Origin: Prevotella sp.
GTDB taxonomy: Bacteria > Bacteroidota > Bacteroidia > Bacteroidales > Bacteroidaceae
Reading direction: 5' to 3'
Length of the DNA stretch: 64,000 nucleotides
Assembly: GCA_021204905.1 (NCBI GenBank)
Contig: JAJPYN010000018.1
Span: 88,296 to 152,295, forward strand
Below are positions 57,618 through 64,000 of the stretch, one piece after another. Within the stretch, counting starts at the first letter, position 1, and each line of letters starts with the position of its first letter. The position numbers were made by a program, and so were the translations under genes. Below the pieces are notes generated by a model. That model had not been told where the DNA came from. It did no database searches and saw only the letters and a program-made list of their open reading frames with translations.

Positions 57618-58916
57618 TTATTTTTTACCCTCGATGTATGTGCGCCACTTGTCGAGCAGCTGGCTGAAATCGTCGGGCATGTCTGACGAGAAATTCATCT
57701 CTTCGCCCGTTGACGGGTGGACGAAGCCGAGCGTGCGCGCGTGGAGTGCTTGGCGCGGGCATATCTTGAAGCAGTTGTTGATGAACGCCTTATACGACGC
57801 GCTGTTCTCCCCGCGCAGGATCTCCATGCCGCCGTAGCGCTCGTCGGCGAAGAGGGGGTGGCCGATGTGGCTCATGTGCGCGCGGATCTGGTGTGTGCGG
57901 CCGGTCTCGAGCACGCATTCGACGAGCGTTACGTAGCCGAAGCGTTCGAGCGTGCGCCAGTGTGTTACGGCGGGTTTGCCTATGCCGGAGTCGGGCTCGG
58001 TAACGGTCATGCGCATGCGGTCTTTGGGGTCGCGCGAGATGTTGCCTTCGATGCGCCCTTCATCGCCGTCGAAATGTCCCCATACGAGGGCGTTGTACGA
58101 GCGCAGGGTTGTTTTGTTGAAAAATTGCATGGCGAGGTTCTCGCGCGCCTCTTCATTCTTCGCCACGACGAGCAGGCCCGACGTGTCTTTGTCGATGCGG
58201 TGGACGATGCCCACGCTGGGGTCGTCGGGGTCGAAGCCGGGCTGGTTGCTCATGTGGAAGGCGAGGGCGTTGACGAGCGTGCCGGTGTAGTTGCCTATGC
58301 CGGGGTGTACGACCATGCCCGCGGCTTTGTTCACCACCACGATGTCGGCGTCTTCGTAGACGATGTCGATGGGGATGTCTTCGAGCACGATCGACTTGTC
58401 GTAATGGGGCCGCGAGAGCATGAGGGTGATGATGTCGCCTTGCTTGACGCAATGGTTGTTGCGCACGGTTTTGCCGTTGACGAAGACATAGCCTGCTGCG
58501 GCGGCGCGCTGTATGCGGCTGCGCGAGGAATGTTGGAGGTGCTCGGTGAGGTATTTGTCGACGCGCACGGGTTCGCCGGCCACCTCGGCGACGAGTCGGA
58601 AATGCTCGTACAGTTCGGCTAGTTCGCCGTCGAGGGCCTCGCTTTCGATGTCGGCATCAACGGCGTTACCTGAGCTTTCGGAGTTTTCGGAGTTTTCGGC
58701 CGGGATTATCTTAGTCGCTACTGCAGTCCCTTCGGAACAAGCCCCGTCCGCGACGCCGTTGTCAGTGTCGGGTACGCGGTCAACAGCAGCCTCAATGTTT
58801 TCATCAACCTCAATGTTTTCATCAACATCAATGTTTTCATTAACATCAACGTTTCCATCAACAACATTTTCGTTAACGCTTTCTTCAACCTTAATATTTT
58901 CGTTTTGCCCGTCCAT
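57618..58916 (-). CDS. RluA-family pseudouridine synthase with acidic N-terminal extension
   Basis: VHRIDKDTSGLLVVAKN, GRTHQIRAHMSHIGHPLFAD. Confidence 0.93.
   Translation of the reverse strand: MDGQNENIKVEESVNENVVDGNVDVNENIDVDENIEVDENIEAAVDRVPDTDNGVADGACSEGTAVATKIIPAENSENSESSGNAVDADIESEALDGELAELYEHFRLVAEVAGEPVRVDKYLTEHLQHSSRSRIQRAAAAGYVFVNGKTVRNNHCVKQGDIITLMLSRPHYDKSIVLEDIPIDIVYEDADIVVVNKAAGMVVHPGIGNYTGTLVNALAFHMSNQPGFDPDDPSVGIVHRIDKDTSGLLVVAKNEEARENLAMQFFNKTTLRSYNALVWGHFDGDEGRIEGNISRDPKDRMRMTVTEPDSGIGKPAVTHWRTLERFGYVTLVECVLETGRTHQIRAHMSHIGHPLFADERYGGMEILRGENSASYKAFINNCFKICPRQALHARTLGFVHPSTGEEMNFSSDMPDDFSQLLDKWRTYIEGKK
58795..58872. repeat. Coding tandem repeat (tcaatgttttcatcaac units) in the RluA N-terminal extension
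   Basis: Encodes NVDVNENIDVDENIEVDENIEA. Confidence 0.85.
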
Positions 58917-58922
58917 AAGCCT

Positions 58923-59603
58923 TTATTGCGGTATTTCCATAAAGTCGTCGCGGTCGCTATAGCCGTCGGGGAAGCTGTTGTCAGCGGCATCCTCATCGAT
59001 TTCTGCGGCGGGGTTGTACTCGACGTAGACCACGGAATCTTCTTCGGCCACATAGCCGTTTCCTGCCTGCACGACGACGGTTTTATTCACTGCTATGCGC
59101 TCGCCGGCTTTGCGTGGTATGCCGTCGACGGTGATGCCGTAGACCCATTCTTTCTCGCCGCTGACGAATTGCGGTTCGCCCACTTTGAAGCCCATCGATT
59201 TGAGTCGCGCGACGGCTTCGCGGAGGGAGCAGTTTTGGATGATGTCGGGCAGGGCGATGGCGGGTGTGGCGGAGGCGTTGACGATGAGTGCGATGACGTG
59301 GCCTTTTTTCACCTTCGTGCCTGCGGCGGGCTTCTGTTCGAGGATGCAGTCTTTGGGCAGGTCTTTGACGTAGCCGGTGTCGGTTACTTCGACGAGCAGG
59401 CCTGTTTCTGCGAGCATGCGCCGGGCGTCGCTCATCGACATCCGCGTTACGTTCGGCACGGGAATGGCCTCGCCGTGGCGCGTGTAGCGGTTGAGCAGGA
59501 CGGCTGCGGCGATGACGACGAGGATGAGCACGATGACCATCGCGAGGATGTTAAGCCACAGGATCTTGTCGAAGAATTTCTTGTAAATGTTTTTAAGCGA
59601 CAT
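58923..59603 (-). CDS. PASTA-domain membrane protein
   Basis: TM segment then PASTA-like repeats (PVPNVTRMSMSDARRMLAETGLLVEV...). Confidence 0.85.
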   Translation of the reverse strand: MSLKNIYKKFFDKILWLNILAMVIVLILVVIAAAVLLNRYTRHGEAIPVPNVTRMSMSDARRMLAETGLLVEVTDTGYVKDLPKDCILEQKPAAGTKVKKGHVIALIVNASATPAIALPDIIQNCSLREAVARLKSMGFKVGEPQFVSGEKEWVYGITVDGIPRKAGERIAVNKTVVVQAGNGYVAEEDSVVYVEYNPAAEIDEDAADNSFPDGYSDRDDFMEIPQ

Positions 59604-59726
59604 CGTTCGGCGCGTTGGTTGGTTTGAAAGGGGGTTGCTAAACACAAAAAGCAGCGATCATTCCGCCAAAGGATGATGCTGCTTCTGTCTCTTGCCGCGA
59701 AGGGGTGTTATCAGGCGCGGAATGCT

Positions 59727-59882
59727 TTATTTGCCGTGATTTTCATCCGACACCGTGAGCTTCTTGCGGCCGTGTGCCCGGCGGCTGGCAAGCACGCGGC
59801 GCCCGTTCTTCGTGGCCATCCTCTGGCGGAAGCCGTGCTTGTTGACGCGACGGCGGTTGTGGGGTTGGAACGTTCTTTTCAT
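59727..59882 (-). CDS. rpmH: Ribosomal protein L34 (not in ORF track)
   Basis: [51 protein letters not shown], manual translation. Confidence 0.95.
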   Translation of the reverse strand: MKRTFQPHNRRRVNKHGFRQRMATKNGRRVLASRRAHGRKKLTVSDENHGK

Positions 59883-60117
59883 ATTCTTTTCTTGTCTTGT
59901 TGTTTACCCTTCTGACGATTGAACAGCCTGCCTCGGAGGGCGCGCCTCTTCAATGGCTTGCAAAATTAGAGTTTTCCTTTCAAACGGCAAAGAAAACGCT
60001 TGTTTTTGTCGTGTTCGGGCGAATTTTACAGCATTTGCCTCGCCGCCGTGAAATAAAAATCGTACATTTGTGAACTCCAATTTCATTTTAAGTTTAACCC
60101 TTTAAAAAAGAAGAAAA

Positions 60118-60681
60118 ATGATTGGTTGCGAAGAAATCAAAAAAGGCACGTGCATCCGCATGGACGGCCACATTTGGATTTGCATTGATTTTCTGCACAT
60201 CAAACCCGGCAAGGGCAACACCGTGATGCGCTGCAAATTCAGAAACGTCGTTGACGGGAGAGTCATCGAACGCACTTGGAACGTGGGCTTCAAGCTTGAA
60301 GATGTAGTCATTGAACACCGTGATTACCAGTATCTCTACAAGGAGGGCAATGACTACATTTTCATGAACCTCGAGACCTACGAGCAGGTTCCCATTGCGC
60401 GCGACCTCATCGACGGCGTCGACTACATGAAGGAAAGCGACACGCTCTCGGTGGTCTCCGACACTACGGACGGCACCATTCTCTACGCGGAGATGCCCGT
60501 GAAGACCTACCTGAAAGTAACCCACAGCGAACCCGGCGTGAAGGGCGATACGGCCACGAACACGCTCAAACCCGCCACGCTCGAAACGGGCGCGACGATA
60601 AAGGTGCCGCTGTTCATCAACGAGGGCGACATCATCCAAGTGGACACGCGCGACGGCAGTTACGTAGGTCGGGCGAAGTAA
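60118..60681 (+). CDS. efp: Elongation factor P
   Basis: IKKGTCIRMDGHIWICIDFLHIKPGKGNTVMRCKFRNVVDG; C-terminal GDIIQVDTRDGSYVGRAK. Confidence 0.95.
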   Translation: MIGCEEIKKGTCIRMDGHIWICIDFLHIKPGKGNTVMRCKFRNVVDGRVIERTWNVGFKLEDVVIEHRDYQYLYKEGNDYIFMNLETYEQVPIARDLIDGVDYMKESDTLSVVSDTTDGTILYAEMPVKTYLKVTHSEPGVKGDTATNTLKPATLETGATIKVPLFINEGDIIQVDTRDGSYVGRAK

Positions 60682-60690
60682 AGAATTAAC

Positions 60691-61758
60691 TTGCAAACAA
60701 GCTTGAAGGATTTGGCGAGTGCAGCAGACGATGACCGGTTTAGCGGGCGCTTCTCCGTCATTGTCCCGGTGTTCAACCGCCCGCAAGAGGCGGACGAACT
60801 GCTCGCCAGCCTTGCCGCGCAGACGTATGCCGATTTTGAGGTGATTATCGTCGAGGACGGCAGCAGCGTAACATGTCGCGAGGTGTGTTCGCGATATGCC
60901 AACCGCCTGAAAATCAAGTATTTAGAAAAGGAAAACTCCGGACCCGGACCCAGCCGCAACTACGGCGCGGAAAGGGCTTCCGGAGATTTCTTGGTCATCC
61001 TCGACAGCGATGTTGTCGTTCCGGAAAATTATTTCGCGCAGCTGGCAAAGGCTTTGAAAGACAACCCTGCCGAGGCGTTCGGCGGACCCGACGCGGCGCA
61101 CCCGTCGTTCAGCGTTACGCAGAAGGCGATCTCCTACGCGATGACCTCGTTCCTGACCACCGGCGGCATACGCGGCGGCAAGAAGCGCATGGACAAGTTC
61201 TACCCGCGCTCGTTCAACATGGGCATCGCGCGCGAGGCGTTCCGGCGGCTCGGAGGCTTCGCAAACATGCGCTTCGGCGAGGACATCGACCTGTCCATCC
61301 GACTGTTTAAAGCCGGTTACCGCTGCCGCCTCATCCCCGAGGCGTGGGTGTGGCACAAGCGGCGCACCGACCTGAAGAAATTCTTCCGGCAAGTGTTCAA
61401 CTCCGGCATCGCGAGAATAGCTTTATACAAACGCTATCCCGACAGTTTGAAGGTGGTGCATCTGCTGCCTTCGGCCTTCGTTGCCGGTATTACTTTGCTC
61501 ATCGTTCTCGCCGTCGTCTTCGCCTTCGTTTGCCCCGCCGTCGCGCTCGTCTGCCTCTGCCCGATCGCCCTTTTCTGCCTCGCTATTTGCATCGATTCGG
61601 CGTTGCGCAACCGCAGCCTGCGCGTGGGCTTGATGAGCGTTCCGGCGGCGTTCGTGCAGCTCGCGGGTTACGGCACGGGCTTCATCGCGGCGTGGTGGCA
61701 GGTGTGCGTTCGCGGGAAAGAGAAGCGTGCGGCATTCGAAAACACCTTTTATAATTGA
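60691..61758 (+). CDS. Family 2 glycosyltransferase
   Basis: FSVIVPVFNRPQEADELLASLAAQTYADFEVIIVEDGS, ILDSDVVVP. Confidence 0.92.
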   Translation: MQTSLKDLASAADDDRFSGRFSVIVPVFNRPQEADELLASLAAQTYADFEVIIVEDGSSVTCREVCSRYANRLKIKYLEKENSGPGPSRNYGAERASGDFLVILDSDVVVPENYFAQLAKALKDNPAEAFGGPDAAHPSFSVTQKAISYAMTSFLTTGGIRGGKKRMDKFYPRSFNMGIAREAFRRLGGFANMRFGEDIDLSIRLFKAGYRCRLIPEAWVWHKRRTDLKKFFRQVFNSGIARIALYKRYPDSLKVVHLLPSAFVAGITLLIVLAVVFAFVCPAVALVCLCPIALFCLAICIDSALRNRSLRVGLMSVPAAFVQLAGYGTGFIAAWWQVCVRGKEKRAAFENTFYN

Positions 61759-61780
61759 CCCTTTCGCGCAAAGTAATATT

Positions 61781-62101
61781 ATGACAGCCGAAGAAAAAAC
61801 CGCCCTTGAGACGCGCATCGTCGAGGTGCTGAAAACCGTTTTCGACCCGGAAATACCAGTCGATATTTACAGCCTCGGCCTGATTTACAAGATCGACCTG
61901 CACGACGACGGCGCGCTCGATGTCGACATGACGCTCACCGCCCCGGCGTGCCCGATGGCCGACTTCATCGTCGACGACGTGCGACAGCGCCTTGAGGCCG
62001 TCACGGGCATCACCTCCGCCGCGGTCAACCTTGTCTTCGAGCCCGAGTGGGACCGGTCGATGATGAGCGACGAGGCGAAGACGGAGTTGGGTTTTGACTG
62101 A
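61781..62101 (+). CDS. DUF59/MIP18-family Fe-S assembly protein
   Basis: VFDPEIPVDIYSLGLIYKI, TAPACPMADFI. Confidence 0.88.
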   Translation: MTAEEKTALETRIVEVLKTVFDPEIPVDIYSLGLIYKIDLHDDGALDVDMTLTAPACPMADFIVDDVRQRLEAVTGITSAAVNLVFEPEWDRSMMSDEAKTELGFD

Positions 62102-62134
62102 TTTTTCATTAACTTTGCCATCCGCAAGAGAAGA

Positions 62135-62905
62135 ATGATGAAACCGATTTATTTTATTTCCGACGCGCACCTCGGCTCATGGGCCACCACCCACCGCCGC
62201 ACGCAGGAACGCCGCCTCGTGCGCTTCCTCGACGAGATCAAGGGTAAGGCCGGCGCAGTGTTCATGCTCGGCGACATGTTCGATTTCTGGTACGAATGGC
62301 GGCGCGTCGTGCCGAAAGGCTTCACACGCTTCCTCGGCAAGATGGCGGAGCTTACCGACAGCGGCGTCGAGGTGCATTATTTCATCGGCAACCACGACAT
62401 CTGGGCGTATCAATACCTCGAACGCGAATGCGGCGTGATCATCCATCGCGAGCCGTTCAACACCGAGCTCTACGGCAAGGAATTCTTCATCGCGCACGGC
62501 GACGGCCTCGGCGACCCCGAAAAGGGCTTTAAGTTCATCCGCGCCATATTCCACAGTAAGGCGTGCCAATGGATGTTCTCGAACCTGCTCCACCCCGACA
62601 CCGCCATGCGCTTCGGTCTGACATGGGCGCGCCACAGCCGGCTCAAACGCGACGGGGGCGAGGAACCGCCGTACATGGGCGAGGACAAGGAGTACCTCGT
62701 CGGCTTCACAAAAGACTATCTGCTGTCGCACCCCAACGTCGATTTCTTCATCTACGGCCACCGGCACATCGAGCTCGACCTGCCGCTCAATCCCGCCACG
62801 CGCATGCTCATCATCGGCGACTGGATAAAGCTCTTCACCTTCGTCGTCTGGGACGGCAAGCAGCTCACAATGGATAATTACATCGAGGGCGAGACAAAGC
62901 CCTGA
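62135..62905 (+). CDS. lpxH: UDP-2,3-diacylglucosamine diphosphatase
   Basis: YFISDAHLGSWATT, LGDMFDFWYEW, IGNHDIWAY, IYGHRHIE. Confidence 0.9.
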   Translation: MMKPIYFISDAHLGSWATTHRRTQERRLVRFLDEIKGKAGAVFMLGDMFDFWYEWRRVVPKGFTRFLGKMAELTDSGVEVHYFIGNHDIWAYQYLERECGVIIHREPFNTELYGKEFFIAHGDGLGDPEKGFKFIRAIFHSKACQWMFSNLLHPDTAMRFGLTWARHSRLKRDGGEEPPYMGEDKEYLVGFTKDYLLSHPNVDFFIYGHRHIELDLPLNPATRMLIIGDWIKLFTFVVWDGKQLTMDNYIEGETKP

Positions 62906-62974
62906 CAATCAGCTACTTAAACCGCAAGCAAAACCTTCCGTACACCGCGAAAGGCGCATTTTCCGCGCACTTTT

Positions 62975-63007
62975 GTTTGCATATTTTCCAAGTGTGCACT
63001 ACCTTTG
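62975..63007 (+). promoter_or_regulatory. Bacteroidota-type promoter
   Basis: TTTG-N20-TACCTTTG. Confidence 0.55.
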
Positions 63008-63269
63008 CCCTCGCATAGGGCTTCGCGCCCGGTGCGGGACATATTGGAAAATAAGCGTTAGCTTTATTCTTGTTCTTGATAATCGCCAATTTAAAGAGCA
63101 GCAAGAGTAATAGTTAGTGCTCACGCGAACAGCGTGGGCTTTTACTCGAATATGCTGCACGGTGTTTGCAGATACCTCAGAATACGTAGACAAAAGTAGT
63201 CCACGTTTTTCTTTTGCCCCTTTCGAAGGTGTCAACAAACAATGTCAAACTATTTAATTCAAGTATGAT

Positions 63270-63620
63270 ATGAAAAAATTTGCTTTTAGAGGACTGTTAT
63301 TTGTCCTGCTGTTATTCTGCTCCGCTCCCTCTTGGGCGTCTGACTTCTCTGCCGTTAATGATGAAACAACTATCTATTACAACATTATTGAAGGTACGGA
63401 CTCCGTGGAGGTAACCTATAATGGCAGTACTTATAATGCGCAAAATAACAGTTATAGCGGCGATGTAACTATTCCCGAGACTGTTACGTATGAAGGTACG
63501 ACGTACCATGTGGGTGCCATAGGCGAATATGCATTCTATTATTGTACCTCACTTACATCGGTAAAAATACCGAGCAGTGTTAAAAGTATTGGAACGTGGG
63601 CATTTTTGTTCTGTATATAG
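63270..63620 (+). CDS. BspA-like LRR secreted protein, truncated
   Basis: Signal peptide; IGEYAFYYCTSLTSVKIPSSVKSIGTWAFLFC then stop. Confidence 0.6.
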   Translation: MKKFAFRGLLFVLLLFCSAPSWASDFSAVNDETTIYYNIIEGTDSVEVTYNGSTYNAQNNSYSGDVTIPETVTYEGTTYHVGAIGEYAFYYCTSLTSVKIPSSVKSIGTWAFLFCI

Positions 63621-63891
63621 TAGCATGTAATTAACCGCGAGGGATAATCAATACTAAGAAATAACACACTGATAATCAATACTTTGCGGGGATTTAACAC
63701 TTTGCGGGGCATATTTGGTGGTTCGATATTCCGCGCATAATTTTGCGATGTATTTCTACCGCAGTGTATATCGTGGCTGATTGATTGCCGCGTTTGTGAA
63801 GCCGGTTGACGAGAGGCGACAACAAGCAACACGGGTTTACATTTCGGGCGGAGTACGACGAAGAGGAGTATAAACCAACAAAATAAGGGAA

Positions 63892-64000
63892 ATGCAAATA
63901 ACCAAGAAATGTGCTTGTTGCGGCAAGGAGTTCGTGTCGTACAATGGTTTGCAGAAGTATTGCTCGGTGCAGTGTGCCGACGAAGCAAAGAGAGCGAAGA
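63892..64000 (+). CDS. Zinc-ribbon-like protein, cut by right edge
   Basis: MQITKKCACCGKEFVSYNGLQKYCSVQCADEAKRAK..., open at window end. Confidence 0.5.
   Translation, partial: MQITKKCACCGKEFVSYNGLQKYCSVQCADEAKRAK

Noticed and set aside
61423-61818. Antisense ORF over glycosyltransferase
   Set aside because: Overlaps a clear GT2 gene and DUF59 start; composition typical of a mirror ORF.

Overview
The window is a Bacteroidales-type chromosome segment (GC-rich housekeeping backbone with TAnnTTTG-type promoters) carrying two AT-richer, tRNA-targeted integrated elements. Element 1 (left edge to ~15.18 kb) is the right part of an integrative mobilizable element. It carries a BREX-like cassette (5'-truncated brxC-like, pglZ, short protease-less brxL), a mob module (TM accessory protein, relaxase, MobC-like), a HTH/excisionase-like gene, a possible orphan toxin-tail/immunity pair, a large unknown ORF, a tyrosine integrase, and a partial tRNA (CAT anticodon) 3' half as its attachment site. 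Element 2 (~32.74-39.13 kb, ~6.4 kb) sits at tRNA-Arg(CCT), bounded by a 12-bp direct repeat. It encodes an integrase, excisionase-like HTH, a filamentous-phage gene II/X-like Rep bracketed by a near-perfect 38-bp direct repeat, a large inverted repeat, two small terminase-small-subunit/KGG-like proteins, and a non-coding end with six GTGCAG motifs. It has no visible capsid, TerL, Zot or relaxase gene, so it is a candidate minimal phage satellite or RCR-type integrative element and the best candidate here for an undescribed system. The backbone encodes GH30, ECF sigma/anti-sigma-like pair, ArgB, SpeA, AroK, TopA, tRNA-Leu, ComM/YifB, SecDF, TonB receptor, PrmC, RecX, ComF, PyrE, ArgH, DsbD, cysteine desulfidase-like, PfkB, two-component system, MurF, Ddl, RluA, PASTA, L34, EF-P, GT2, DUF59, LpxH, and a truncated BspA-like LRR gene after a structured leader. 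All family assignments come from reading motifs by eye; no database search was run.
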